Shown: positions 51,849 to 61,165 of the stretch, piece after piece
Numbering within the stretch: the first letter of the stretch is position 1
How the letters are laid out: every line of letters starts with the position of its first letter
The notes under the pieces: model-generated
Told to the model about the DNA's origin: nothing
The model's database searches: none
The model's input: the letters and a program-made list of their open reading frames with translations, nothing else
From: Clostridiales bacterium VE202-21
GTDB taxonomy: Bacteria > Bacillota > Clostridia > Lachnospirales > Lachnospiraceae
Length of the DNA: 64,000 nt
Assembly: GCA_000509105.1 (NCBI GenBank)
Contig: BAIF02000066.1
Span: forward strand, 186,001-250,000
Reading direction: 5' to 3'
Position numbers and translations under genes: made by a program

Positions 51849-52961
51849 TTAGTTGGAAATCGTCAACTCTGTATCTTTATCGAATACGTGAATCTTTTCC
51901 ATATCCAGTGCGAATACAGCATCATCACCATTTCTCAGTGTTGTGCGCGGATTAACGCGGGCTGTCATCTGAGTGCCTTCTACGTCAAAATACAGATATA
52001 CTTCTGCGCCGAGCAGCTCGTATACTTTAATCTTGGATTTAATTACGCTGTCAGGTGAGCTTGCGATAAATGCCTCTGAATCATGTACGTCCTCCGGACG
52101 GATGCCCAGGATTACTGTCTTGCCGTTATAGCCGCCATCGATCAGAGCTTTTTTCTTGGAAGCAGGTACCTTGAGTACATGCTCGCCAACGGTCAGTGTA
52201 ACATCACTGCCTGCTACATTTACAACTGCATCCATAAAGTTCATCTGCGGAGAACCGATAAATCCGGCAACAAACAGGTTGCAAGGTGTATTGTAAAGAT
52301 TCTGAGGTGTATCTACCTGCTGAACAACGCCGTCTTTCATAACAACAATTCTGGTTCCCAGTGTCATAGCCTCTGTCTGGTCATGTGTTACGTAGATGAT
52401 TGTAGCTTTCAGATTTTCATGAAGCTTGGAAATCTCGATACGCATCTGGACTCTCAGTTTCGCATCCAGGTTGGAGAGCGGCTCATCCATCAGGAATACC
52501 TTAGGATTACGAACGATAGCACGTCCCATAGCAACACGCTGTCTCTGACCGCCTGACAGAGCCTTTGGCTTACGGTCGAGTAATTTTTCCAGGTCAAGGA
52601 TTCTGGCAGCCTCACGAACTTTCTTGTCTATCTCGTCTTTCGGCATCTTACGAAGTTTCAGACCGAACGCCATGTTATCGTATACAGTCATATGCGGATA
52701 CAGAGCGTAGTTCTGGAATACCATCGCGATATCGCGGTCTTTAGGCTCAACGTCATTCATAACTTTTCCGTCGATTTCAAGAGTACCGCCTGAAATATCT
52801 TCCAGACCTGCGATCATACGAAGTGTCGTGGACTTTCCGCATCCTGATGGTCCTACGAAGATGATAAATTCTCTATCTTCAATCTCAAGGTTGAAATCTT
52901 TTACTGCCTGAAATCCATTTGGATATACTTTCTGAATTCCCTTTAATGATAAACTTGCCAT
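51849..52961 (-). CDS. Sugar ABC transporter ATP-binding protein, MsmX/UgpC type
   Basis: A 370-residue ATPase with Walker A GPSGCGKST, signature LSGGQRQRVAMGR, Walker B VFLMDEPLSNLD and a C-terminal TOBE region (ILGIRPEDVHDSEAF). This type energises several carbohydrate permeases in Firmicutes, consistent with it being encoded alone, away from any permease. The sugar-binding lipoprotein at 63.3 kb is one possible partner. The AGGAGG site precedes its ATG. Confidence 0.92.
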   Translation of the reverse strand: MASLSLKGIQKVYPNGFQAVKDFNLEIEDREFIIFVGPSGCGKSTTLRMIAGLEDISGGTLEIDGKVMNDVEPKDRDIAMVFQNYALYPHMTVYDNMAFGLKLRKMPKDEIDKKVREAARILDLEKLLDRKPKALSGGQRQRVAMGRAIVRNPKVFLMDEPLSNLDAKLRVQMRIEISKLHENLKATIIYVTHDQTEAMTLGTRIVVMKDGVVQQVDTPQNLYNTPCNLFVAGFIGSPQMNFMDAVVNVAGSDVTLTVGEHVLKVPASKKKALIDGGYNGKTVILGIRPEDVHDSEAFIASSPDSVIKSKIKVYELLGAEVYLYFDVEGTQMTARVNPRTTLRNGDDAVFALDMEKIHVFDKDTELTISN

Positions 52962-53177
52962 TTGTACAGCCTCCTTAAAATATTGTTTCGTTGTATTTTA
53001 GATTAAAACAGCATTTCCTTGCTTTCTGAATTCAGTATAATAAAAAAAAACAAAATGGACAATGTCACGAGTGACCAAAAAAATTTAAAAAATGTGTACA
53101 TTTCGACCATAGGCATTAAATCCATCCAGCTGTGTTACGGTTCATACCCCCCAGGCATGTACAGCACAGTCAGCACA

Positions 53178-53432
53178 TCAACCCAGCTGTTCCTTTATTT
53201 CGGGGATGGAAAGCCCCTGCAGACGAAAGCTCCGGATACGTTCGATCTGTCTTACTGCATTTTCACGGGGAAAGCGGCGGGTCAGGTTTTCCTCGGCCTG
53301 TTCGAAGGGCAGCATGCCTTCCTCGGTATAATACTTCAGGGTGCTGTAACGCACACCGGTGATACGGACGAGCTCACCGATGGAGACGTATTCAGATGCA
53401 AGTATAGTTTCCATAGAACGTTGTCTTGACAT
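53178..53432 (-). CDS. Short MerR-type DNA-binding protein
   Basis: An 84-residue protein that is only the MerR winged helix (YVSIGELVRITGVRYSTLKYYTEEGMLPF...RSFRLQGLSIPEIKEQLG), with no effector domain. A strong AAGGAGA precedes the ATG. The gene upstream ends 36 bases before it, so the two are in one operon. It may act as a stand-alone regulator or architectural protein. Confidence 0.8.
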   Translation of the reverse strand: MSRQRSMETILASEYVSIGELVRITGVRYSTLKYYTEEGMLPFEQAEENLTRRFPRENAVRQIERIRSFRLQGLSIPEIKEQLG

Positions 53433-53468
53433 TAGAATCTCTCCTTACTTTTCTTAATGTACGGGCGG

Positions 53469-54353
53469 CTACATGACATAACGACGCAGACGGACGCCCT
53501 GGACGGGGGCTTTTACCACAATCTGTGTGGGAATGCACTCATAATGGAAATTATCCACTTTCAGGAGCGGCACGGTCCCGGCGCGCAGGACATGCACCTC
53601 GTGTCCCTTATCTTCCAGCCGGCGGATGACACATTCCAGCCGCTTATCATTGCCGGAGAACCAGGCGTCAGCCTCAATGAAGATGGACTGGGAGCGCTCG
53701 AAAAACGGGCAGGCGAACAAAAGTCCGGTTCCAAAGGGCGTTGTAAAAATTTCCTCCTTTTTCTTCAGAAATTTTTGGCTGAAGGCTTCAAATGCGTGAC
53801 GGGTCTGGATGGGGAATAATTGCTTTGCTAAGTGCGAATCCAGATACAGCTGGTTGATCCGTGTGGCAAGGTAACCCTGCTCCGCGCGGGTAAAGAGATC
53901 ATAAAAGCATCCGCTTTCGCGCAGCAGCCAAAACAGGCAGATGACATCATCAGTAACATTACCGTCTTCCATAAGTTCCGCGCGCATGCCCTCTGTTTGC
54001 CGTGTGTATTCCGCCACATTGCTGCAGTATTCAAAAATATTAACTCCGGCAGTTACATAAAATAAATCACTAGCCAGAAGATTAGGAATCTCGGTCAGCA
54101 GATTCTTTTCAGCCAGTATAGCCTTGATCTCTTTCTCGGTCTGTTTGAGTATACGGGAAGAACCATCTGCAGCAGATTTTAATTCCTGTTCCAAAGTATC
54201 CTGGTCCGGCCAGACAGCATCCAAATACTTCTCTAAAATCTCCGCTGCTGCGATACAGCGCAGGGCGGCTTTTTTAGCTGTCGTCATATGCAGGCTGTCC
54301 TGGGCGTTAAGTGCAATAAGGGCAAAACGTTCTTGTAAAGTTAATTCTGACAT
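53469..54353 (-). CDS. Hypothetical cytoplasmic protein
   Basis: A 294-residue protein I do not recognise. It is soluble and mainly helical in the first two-thirds; the last third contains strands (SIFIEADAWFSGNDKRLECVIRRLEDKGHEVHVLRAG). The end, VVKAPVQGVRLRRYVM, is basic. It is followed by the MerR-like gene in the same direction, and a direct repeat lies upstream of both, so the MerR protein probably regulates this pair. RBS AGGAGGGG. Confidence 0.6.
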   Translation of the reverse strand: MSELTLQERFALIALNAQDSLHMTTAKKAALRCIAAAEILEKYLDAVWPDQDTLEQELKSAADGSSRILKQTEKEIKAILAEKNLLTEIPNLLASDLFYVTAGVNIFEYCSNVAEYTRQTEGMRAELMEDGNVTDDVICLFWLLRESGCFYDLFTRAEQGYLATRINQLYLDSHLAKQLFPIQTRHAFEAFSQKFLKKKEEIFTTPFGTGLLFACPFFERSQSIFIEADAWFSGNDKRLECVIRRLEDKGHEVHVLRAGTVPLLKVDNFHYECIPTQIVVKAPVQGVRLRRYVM

Positions 54354-54383
54354 AAGACCCCTCCTTTTTTACCGTGTATTAAG

Positions 54384-54407
54384 TTACTACTTATTACTTA
54401 CTACTTA
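54384..54407 (-). promoter_or_regulatory. Direct repeat upstream of the hypothetical/MerR pair
   Basis: TTACTACTTA occurs at 54384-54393 and again at 54398-54407, 14 bases apart, about 30 bases upstream of the hypothetical gene's ATG. It may be an operator for the MerR-type protein. Confidence 0.4.
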
Positions 54408-54450
54408 CGATTTAAATATACAACAAAAACAGTGAAAATGCAAGAAAAAG

Positions 54451-54475
54451 TTCAAAGGGGTCTGACCCCTTTGAA
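54451..54475. repeat. GGGGTCTGACCCC palindrome, copy 10
   Basis: A perfect 12-1-12 unit with arms TTCAAAGGGGTC and GACCCCTTTGAA, in the divergent region between the hypothetical gene and the DMT transporter gene. Confidence 0.9.
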
Positions 54476-54567
54476 GCCGCCGCGGTTTATGCTATACTAT
54501 ATTTTGTTTGATAACATAGTCGGTGTTACGATCTAAAAGATCGAGAAAGATATAGGGAAAGGCGGAA

Positions 54568-55440
54568 ATGGGGATGGAAAACCGGAAGAATGGTCTTGCA
54601 TCGATACATATTGCAGTGCTTTTATTCGGCCTGGCAGGCCTTTTTGCGAAGTGGGTGGATCTGCCGGCAGTGATTATCGTACTGGGGAGAGTCATATTCT
54701 CCTCTTTGTTTTTGTTGTTTCTGCTGAAGATAAAAAAGGAATGTCTGCGACTCCTTTCGGGCAGGGATTTCCTGTTGATGATTACGGCGGGGATTGTATT
54801 GGCTGTACACTGGACCACTTTTATGCAGTCGATACAGACGTCTACGGTTGCCGTTGGGACGCTGACATTCTCAACGTTTCCGTTATTTGTTACGTTTTTG
54901 GAGCCGGTTCTCTTTCGGGAAAAGCTGCGGCTTTCCAGTGTGGTTTCTGCTTTTATTATGCTGTGCGGGGTTTTGTTTATTGTACCGGAATTCCGGCTGG
55001 AAAATACCATGACGCAGGGCGTAGTCTGGGGGATGACCGGCAGCTTGTCCTATGCGGTATTATCGTTAATGAACCGGATGTTCATGGAGAAATATACAAG
55101 CAGCCTTACGGCATTCTATGAACAGGCCACGGCAGGCATAGTATTGCTTCCTTCGGCCTTTTTGCTGAAACCCGCGGTCAACGGGAAAGATATTCTGGTG
55201 CTTCTTCTGCTGGGAGTAGTATTCACCGCCGTGGCACATACTATGTATATTGACGGACTGGGAACGGTGAAAGTGCAGACGGCAGGTATTATATCCGGGC
55301 TGGAATCGGTCTACGGCATATTGGCGGCGTTTTTGTTCCTGGGAGAAAAGCCGGGGATAAAAGAGCTTGCCGGCGGCGTGATTATACTTGGCGTAGTATT
55401 TTATTCTACATTTGCATCAGCCAGGTGCCGGACAAAGTAA
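54568..55440 (+). CDS. EamA/DMT-family transporter
   Basis: A 290-residue membrane protein with about ten helices in two homologous EamA halves (each ends with an AFLFLGEKPG- or VLFREKLRL-type segment). Such proteins export metabolites such as amino acids. The substrate is not predictable. A second, unrelated-in-detail member is encoded at 56696. AAGGCGGAA precedes the ATG. The following gene starts after 46 bases. Confidence 0.86.
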   Translation: MGMENRKNGLASIHIAVLLFGLAGLFAKWVDLPAVIIVLGRVIFSSLFLLFLLKIKKECLRLLSGRDFLLMITAGIVLAVHWTTFMQSIQTSTVAVGTLTFSTFPLFVTFLEPVLFREKLRLSSVVSAFIMLCGVLFIVPEFRLENTMTQGVVWGMTGSLSYAVLSLMNRMFMEKYTSSLTAFYEQATAGIVLLPSAFLLKPAVNGKDILVLLLLGVVFTAVAHTMYIDGLGTVKVQTAGIISGLESVYGILAAFLFLGEKPGIKELAGGVIILGVVFYSTFASARCRTK

Positions 55441-55486
55441 CGGCAAAACAACATGAACTTGACGGCAGAGTACTTTGGAGGTAAGG

Positions 55487-56086
55487 ATGAAGAAATTATT
55501 AGACTATTTTATGATAGACGGCGAGGTAGGAGGGGACCAGGACTGGTTTACCAATGTAGTGATGCATGTTGGCGGCTGCGCGGCGGCTACTGCCTGCGAC
55601 AGCTGCATTTATTTCGCAATGTATCAGGGGAAAAAACACTTATATCCGTTTGATGTGGAAAATCTGACCAAAGAGGAGTACATCCAGTTTTCCATGAAAA
55701 TGAAACCATACATCAGGCCGCGGGTGGGCGGTGTTAAAAAGCTGTCCATGTTTATAGAAGGATTTGAAAAATATCTGCGGGACTGCGGTGATACAAGGCT
55801 TAAGATGTCAGGCTTTGACGGCAGCCATACCTTTGCAGAAGCAGCAGATTTTATAAAAGGGCAGATTGACGCCGGATTCCCTGTGCCGTATCTGATGCTC
55901 AGGCACAAAGACCCAATATACAAAGACTTTGTATGGCACTGGTTTCTGTGTTTTGGATACGAAGAGAAAGAAGGGGATCTGCTTATCACGGTGGCCACAT
56001 ACGGGGAGGCCAGCACATTTTCGCTGAAGGATCTGTGGGATACGGGGTATGAGGAAAAGGGCGGCCTGATCAGGTATATGGAATAG
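55487..56086 (+). CDS. Hypothetical protein resembling a C39-like cysteine peptidase
   Basis: A 199-residue protein. GGCAAATACDSCIYFAMY holds two cysteines in a position like a papain-type active site, and later WHWFLCFGYEEKEGDLLITVATYG resembles the histidine region of C39-like proteins. There is no signal peptide. The match is weak, and the conserved Asp/Asn cannot be placed. The ATG at 55487 has GGAGGT seven bases upstream. It follows the DMT gene closely. Confidence 0.55.
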   Translation: MKKLLDYFMIDGEVGGDQDWFTNVVMHVGGCAAATACDSCIYFAMYQGKKHLYPFDVENLTKEEYIQFSMKMKPYIRPRVGGVKKLSMFIEGFEKYLRDCGDTRLKMSGFDGSHTFAEAADFIKGQIDAGFPVPYLMLRHKDPIYKDFVWHWFLCFGYEEKEGDLLITVATYGEASTFSLKDLWDTGYEEKGGLIRYME

Positions 56087-56170
56087 TATACCTATGGCTG
56101 ATTGACGAATGCACTGTAATCCGCTACAATAAAGATAATTATTTTTTTATAGAAAAGAGGAGTTGATATT

Positions 56171-56689
56171 ATGGAAAATCCAATCGTAACATTTGAAATG
56201 GAAAACGGGGACATTATGAAGGCAAAATTATATCCAAACATCGCCCCAAATACTGTGAATAACTTTATATCTCTTGTGAAAAAAGGATTTTATGACGGAC
56301 TGACTTTCCACCGTGTAATCAGCGGATTTATGATTCAGGGAGGATGCCCGGACGGGACAGGCATGGGCGGCCCGGGATATAGAATCAAAGGCGAATTCAC
56401 ACAGAACGGCTTTTTGAATGACCTGCCGCATTCACCGGGAGTTCTCTCCATGGCACGTGCGCAGCACCCGGATTCAGCAGGATCCCAGTTCTTTATCATG
56501 CACAGGCGTTCACCATTTCTGGATGGAGCATACGCTGCATTCGGAGAACTGACTGAGGGGATGGATGTTGTGGAAAAGATCGCAGAGACAGCTACAGATT
56601 ACAGTGATAAGCCTCTGGAAGCACAGGTTATGAAGAAAGTAACGGTAGAGACTTTCGGAGTTGAGTACGAAGAACCGGAAAGAGTGTAG
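56171..56689 (+). CDS. Peptidyl-prolyl isomerase (cyclophilin)
   Basis: A 172-residue cyclophilin without a signal peptide, so cytoplasmic. FHRVISGFMIQGG holds the catalytic Arg and Phe. MARAQHPDSAGSQFFIMH and AYAAFGELTEGMDVVEKI complete the fold. It catalyses cis-trans isomerisation of proline bonds in protein folding. A GAGGAGT site precedes the ATG. The DMT transporter gene follows six bases after its stop. Confidence 0.93.
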   Translation: MENPIVTFEMENGDIMKAKLYPNIAPNTVNNFISLVKKGFYDGLTFHRVISGFMIQGGCPDGTGMGGPGYRIKGEFTQNGFLNDLPHSPGVLSMARAQHPDSAGSQFFIMHRRSPFLDGAYAAFGELTEGMDVVEKIAETATDYSDKPLEAQVMKKVTVETFGVEYEEPERV

Positions 56690-56695
56690 AGGAAT

Positions 56696-57661
56696 ATGGA
56701 AAAGAAACCACAGAAGGCAGCAAAGCTGCAGAATCCGGCGGTGATCTGCATCCTTGCGTTAATTTGCTGCGCGCTATGGGGAAGCGCTTTTCCTTGTATC
56801 AAAGTGGGGTATGGGTGGTTTGGAATAGAAGGAACCGGGAGCCAGATCTTATTTGCTGGCTACCGGTTCTTCCTCTCTGGAGTGCTCACATTTGTGATAG
56901 GATGTATCCTGGAGAAACGGCTCCTGACGATGAAAAAGTCATCAATCCCTTGTATCTTGCGACAGGGAATCCTGCAGACAACCGTGCAGTATTTCTTTTT
57001 TTATGTGGGACTTGCGCATACGACCGGCACGAAAGGTTCTATTATCAATGCGTCCAATGCGTTTGTATCAATCGCAGCGGCACATTTTATACTAAAAGAT
57101 GAAAAGATGACGTGGAAAAAAGGGGCAGGCTGTGCTCTCGGACTAGCAGGAGTCATCGTGATCAACCTGTCGCCCGGCGCCTGGGGGGATGGATTTTCGC
57201 TGATGGGCGAGGGCATGGTATTTATCTGTACCGTTGCTTATGGAATCAGCACGGTTATATTGAAAACAATATCTGACAGAGAAAGTCCAATGACAATTAC
57301 CGCTTATCAGATTTTATTCGGGAGCGTTCTCCTTATTGCAATAGGGCTCGCCCTTGGCGGTCATGTAGATGGCTTTACTGTGAAATCCACAGTGCTTCTG
57401 GTCTATATGGCGCTTATTTCCACGGCTGCATTCAGCCTTTGGACTCTGCTGCTTAAATATAACCCGGTGGGCAAAGTGGCCATATACGGTTTTACCATCC
57501 CGGTATTCGGGGTGGCGTTGTCCGGTCTCTTCCTTGGAGAGCAGATTGTAACGTTTAAAAACCTTTCCGCCCTGCTCCTCGTCAGTATTGGGATACTTAT
57601 TGTCAACAGCAGTAAAATTAATCGTAATACAGCGTCCGGTTCCCATCGATACTCTCCCTGA
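56696..57661 (+). CDS. EamA/DMT-family transporter
   Basis: A 321-residue membrane protein with two EamA halves (about ten helices). ICCALWGSAFPCIKVGY is the typical N-terminal signature, and GLFLGEQIVTFKNLSALLLVSIGILIVN is the last helix. It begins six bases after the cyclophilin stop. Its last 44 bases overlap the end of the convergent GntR regulator gene. Export of amino acids or other metabolites is likely; the substrate is unknown. Confidence 0.86.
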   Translation: MEKKPQKAAKLQNPAVICILALICCALWGSAFPCIKVGYGWFGIEGTGSQILFAGYRFFLSGVLTFVIGCILEKRLLTMKKSSIPCILRQGILQTTVQYFFFYVGLAHTTGTKGSIINASNAFVSIAAAHFILKDEKMTWKKGAGCALGLAGVIVINLSPGAWGDGFSLMGEGMVFICTVAYGISTVILKTISDRESPMTITAYQILFGSVLLIAIGLALGGHVDGFTVKSTVLLVYMALISTAAFSLWTLLLKYNPVGKVAIYGFTIPVFGVALSGLFLGEQIVTFKNLSALLLVSIGILIVNSSKINRNTASGSHRYSP

Positions 57662-58324
57662 CGGAGTCCTGGATCCAGTTGACTGCGCCCTGGGTGTCTC
57701 TGTCCCGGATGAAGGTCCAGAGCTTATAATTGTTTTCATACAGGATGGGAATCCCATAAAGTGTACAGAAGCGCTCCCACAGTGTGAACACGGGTGCGCG
57801 GAAGGACTGGAAAATCAGCGGGATGAGCGTGTTGTGGGAGAGAAGGGCAAACTCATGCTGAAATTCAAACGCAGCCTGTGAGGCCTCGCCTATAGACTGT
57901 GCGTCTTTGATCTGTTCAATCTTATCTCGGAGGAGCTGGATCTCGTCCTCGGTAATCCTGTCGATACACAGCTGTGCAACCAGTGTATCCAACGCGATAC
58001 GGACCTCCAGGATCGAGCGGATTTCTTCGTTGCGTATTTTTCCGCCGTTGTACTTCATAATGGAAAGAAGCGTGTCCAAAGTACCTTTACGGCGGTAGTC
58101 TGCCACGAAAGTTCCCACTCTTGGCTTTACATTCAAAAAGCCTTTTCTTTCCAGCTCCCCGAGCCCGCTGTTTACTACGGCGCGGCTGACCTGCATCATC
58201 TCGCCAGCTGTCGTTCCGGCGGCAGCTTTTCGCCGATTTTTAATTTCCCGGATAAAATAAGATGTTCCAGCTGCTCCACGAAAAGGTCACGGAGAGACGG
58301 GGAACTGATTTTCTGAAATTCCAT
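57618..58324 (-). pseudogene. GntR/FadR-family regulator, interrupted by a one-base frameshift
   Basis: A 235-residue regulator when repaired. The N-terminal helix-turn-helix begins SSPSLRDLFVEQLEHLILSGKLKIGEKLPPERQLA and then leaves the frame near 58200-58205. The second part MMQVSRAVVNSGLGELERKGFLNVKPRVGTFVA is one frame over, followed by the all-helical FCD ligand domain. An extra G in GGCGAG would give ...QLAEMMQVSRAVV, the standard family sequence. The ATG at 58324 has GGGAGG. It converges on the DMT gene and may regulate carbon or organic-acid metabolism. Confidence 0.83.
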
Positions 58325-58534
58325 ACATTTTCCTCCCGGCATCTTCTTTGTGCATATTATAATATAGAATGAATTCAAAAACAAGAAAATTGGCGTAACC
58401 GTTCAGACTTGCCTGAATGGTTATAAATTGGCGGTGGCCTGCTATCAGCAACCAAAACTGCACCTTGCAAAAAGCCAGTTCTTACCGTACAATAGTGAGC
58501 AGTAAATACGTTAAAATGGAGGCGTTATCCATAT

Positions 58535-59385
58535 ATGAAGATGGTCCGGTCAGAAAAACTGATTTATGAATACGAGAAGCGGGATGAAGAAGGCAATGTC
58601 ATTGGCATGAACCGCGCGGTCGACGGCGTGGATATTGACATTGCCCCGGGGGACTTTGTTGCCATTCTAGGACACAACGGTTCCGGAAAGTCCACGCTGG
58701 CGAAGCACATGAATGCGATCCTGGTTCCTCGGGAGGAACGATATGGGTGGATGGAAGAGACACGAAGGACCCGCTGGAGCTGTGGAACGTCCGACAGGCG
58801 GCGGGAATGGTGTTCCAGAATCCGGACAACCAGATCATCGGTACTGTAGTAGAAGAGGATGTGGGATTCGGTCCGGAGAACCTGGGTGTACCTACAGATG
58901 AGATCTGGAAAAGGGTAGAGGACAGCCTAAAGGCGGTCGGTATGCTGGAATACAGGAAACATTCTCCGAATAAGCTGTCCGGCGGGCAGAAACAGCGTGT
59001 AGCAATCGCGGGCGTGATCGCCATGGAACCCAAATGCATTGTTCTGGATGAGCCTACCGCGATGCTGGACCCTAACGGAAGAAAAGAAGTCATCCGGACG
59101 GTACAGGAACTGCGCAGAAGAAAAAAGGTGACCGTTATTCTGATAACCCATTACATGGAGGAAGTGATTGATGCAGACCAGGTATATGTGATGGACAGGG
59201 GGCATGTTGTAATGCATGGGACGCCCCGGGAGATATTCAGCCGGGGGGACGAACTGAAAAAGTACAGGCTGGACGTGCCGCAGGTAACGATGCTGGCAGA
59301 GGCGCTCAAAAAGAAGGGGCTAAAGATTCCTTCCGGAATATTACGGACAGAGGAGCTGGTGGAAGCATTATGTCAATTAGGTTAG
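58535..59385 (+). pseudogene. ecfA1: Energy-coupling factor ATPase EcfA1, interrupted by a one-base frameshift
   Basis: An ATPase of the vitamin-uptake ECF complex (EcfA1-EcfA2-EcfT) that pairs with many substrate-binding S components. The first part has Walker [10 protein letters not shown] and then leaves the frame near 58720. The second part resumes one frame over with [22 protein letters not shown] and carries the signature [13 protein letters not shown] and Walker [12 protein letters not shown]. One extra C in GTTCCTCGG would give LVPSGGTIWV and a 283-residue protein. It overlaps ecfA2 by 16 bases. Without repair ATP hydrolysis by this subunit would be lost. Confidence 0.9.
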
Positions 59386-60218
59386 AACATATCAATTACG
59401 TATACAGCCCGGGAACAGCTTACGAAAAGCAGGCGCTCAAAGATATCAGCCTGGAGATTCGTCAGGGAGAGTTTGTGGGGATTATCGGGCATACCGGTTC
59501 CGGCAAATCCACACTGATCCAGCATTTTAACGGTCTGATAAAAGCCGGCAGCGGTGCGCTGTATTTTGACGGGAAGAATATCTATGACGAAGGATACAAC
59601 ATGAAGGAACTTCGGAATCAGGTGGGGCTGGTCTTCCAGTATCCGGAGCATCAGCTTTTTGAGGTGGATGTTCTCAGCGATGTATGCTTTGGCCCCAAGA
59701 ACCAGGGGCTGGCGAAAGAGGTCTGTGAGGAGCGCGCAAAAGAAGCCCTGGAGCTGGTTGGCTTTCCGGAAGAATACTACCATCAGTCGCCCTTTGAGCT
59801 CTCTGGGGGACAGAAGCGGCGGGCGGCCATAGCAGGCGTACTGGCTATGCGGCCCAGTGTCCTGGTGCTGGATGAGCCGACGGCAGGTCTGGATCCAAAA
59901 GGGCGGGACGATATTCTAGATCAGATCGATTATCTGCACAAGAATACCAATATGACCGTAATTCTCGTGTCTCACAGCATGGAGGATATTGCCAGATATG
60001 TGGGCAGGATTATTGTGATGAATGAGGGCGCAAAAATGTTTGACGGGAAGCCGAAAGACGTGTTTGCCCATTACCGGGAACTGGAAGAAGTCGGGCTTGC
60101 GGCCCCCCAGGTGACCTATATTATGCACGCCCTGAAAGCGAAAGGTATGAACGTGCGTACGGATGCAACAACAGTGGACGAAGCAGCAGAAGAGATAATG
60201 AGGAGTATTCATGGTTAG
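59370..60218 (+). CDS. ecfA2: Energy-coupling factor ATPase EcfA2
   Basis: A 282-residue ATPase, the partner of EcfA1 in the ECF module. Walker [10 protein letters not shown], signature [13 protein letters not shown] and Walker [12 protein letters not shown] are complete. The start overlaps ecfA1, and the end overlaps ecfT by eight bases, as expected for a tightly coupled operon. Confidence 0.95.
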   Translation: MSIRLEHINYVYSPGTAYEKQALKDISLEIRQGEFVGIIGHTGSGKSTLIQHFNGLIKAGSGALYFDGKNIYDEGYNMKELRNQVGLVFQYPEHQLFEVDVLSDVCFGPKNQGLAKEVCEERAKEALELVGFPEEYYHQSPFELSGGQKRRAAIAGVLAMRPSVLVLDEPTAGLDPKGRDDILDQIDYLHKNTNMTVILVSHSMEDIARYVGRIIVMNEGAKMFDGKPKDVFAHYRELEEVGLAAPQVTYIMHALKAKGMNVRTDATTVDEAAEEIMRSIHG

Positions 60219-61035
60219 AGATATTACAATCGGACAATATTATCCGGCTAAAAGTGCAATCCACAGACTGGATCCAAGGGTGAAGATTGTATGTACGCTT
60301 TTATTTCTGATATCCCTTTTTATTCAGAGGAGCATTCTGGGTTATGTGGTTGCAACCTTATTTTTAGGCGCGGTTATTTACACGAGCGGGGTACCGTTTA
60401 AATTTATTGTGAAAGGTTTGAAACCTATCATGATTCTGCTTTTGATTACGGTACTGTTTAACCTTTTCCTGACAAGGGGCGGCGCAGAGCTGGTGCATTT
60501 CTGGATTTTCCATATTACGGAAAAGGGGTTTGAGACCTCTGTATATACGGCGATCCGCTTGATTTACCTGATCATGGGATCGTCCATTATGACGTTTACC
60601 ACAACGCCAAACTCCCTGACGGACGGGATTGAAAAGCTGCTGCATCCGCTGAATAAGATCAGGGTGCCGGTTCACGAGGTAGCGATGATGATGTCGATTG
60701 CCCTGCGTTTCATACCCATTCTTCTGGAGGAGACGGATAAGATTATGAAAGCGCAGATGGCCAGGGGGGCGGACTTGGACAGCGGCAATATGATCCAGAA
60801 AGCAAAAGCCATGATTCCCATTTTGGTTCCTTTGTTTGTATCTGCATTCAGGCGGGCAAATGATCTGGCTATGGCCATGGAATCCAGATGCTACCATGGC
60901 GGGGAAGGAAGAACCAAGATGAAGCCCCTGGTATACAAAGGCAGGGACCGGGCGGGATATATTATCACAATTTTGTACATGGTATTGGTATTTATTGTGG
61001 GGCGCTATGTGCCGTTCCACATATGGATTTTTTAA
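60211..61035 (+). CDS. ecfT: Energy-coupling factor transmembrane protein EcfT
   Basis: A 274-residue membrane subunit with about six helices. The two ATPase-coupling motifs are seen as MARGAD and ESRCYHGG. It anchors the substrate-specific S component and transmits ATP hydrolysis; the S component is not encoded in the window. truA follows 130 bases later, the usual order in Firmicutes. Confidence 0.94.
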   Translation: MVRDITIGQYYPAKSAIHRLDPRVKIVCTLLFLISLFIQRSILGYVVATLFLGAVIYTSGVPFKFIVKGLKPIMILLLITVLFNLFLTRGGAELVHFWIFHITEKGFETSVYTAIRLIYLIMGSSIMTFTTTPNSLTDGIEKLLHPLNKIRVPVHEVAMMMSIALRFIPILLEETDKIMKAQMARGADLDSGNMIQKAKAMIPILVPLFVSAFRRANDLAMAMESRCYHGGEGRTKMKPLVYKGRDRAGYIITILYMVLVFIVGRYVPFHIWIF

Positions 61036-61165
61036 AAACGCAGTTCCCGGATAGAAAGCGGTTTGGTGCAATGCGCGCCGTGGCATGAGAGGCGGAAGAC
61101 TCTTGTACGGTTCGCGGATATGGATTAATATAAGGCCAATTTTTACGGGTATTTGGTGAGGGACT

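Noticed and set aside
24077..54475. The GGGGTCAGACCCC palindromes as CRISPR repeats
   Set aside because: They are spread over 30 kb, are not regularly spaced and have no spacers or cas genes.
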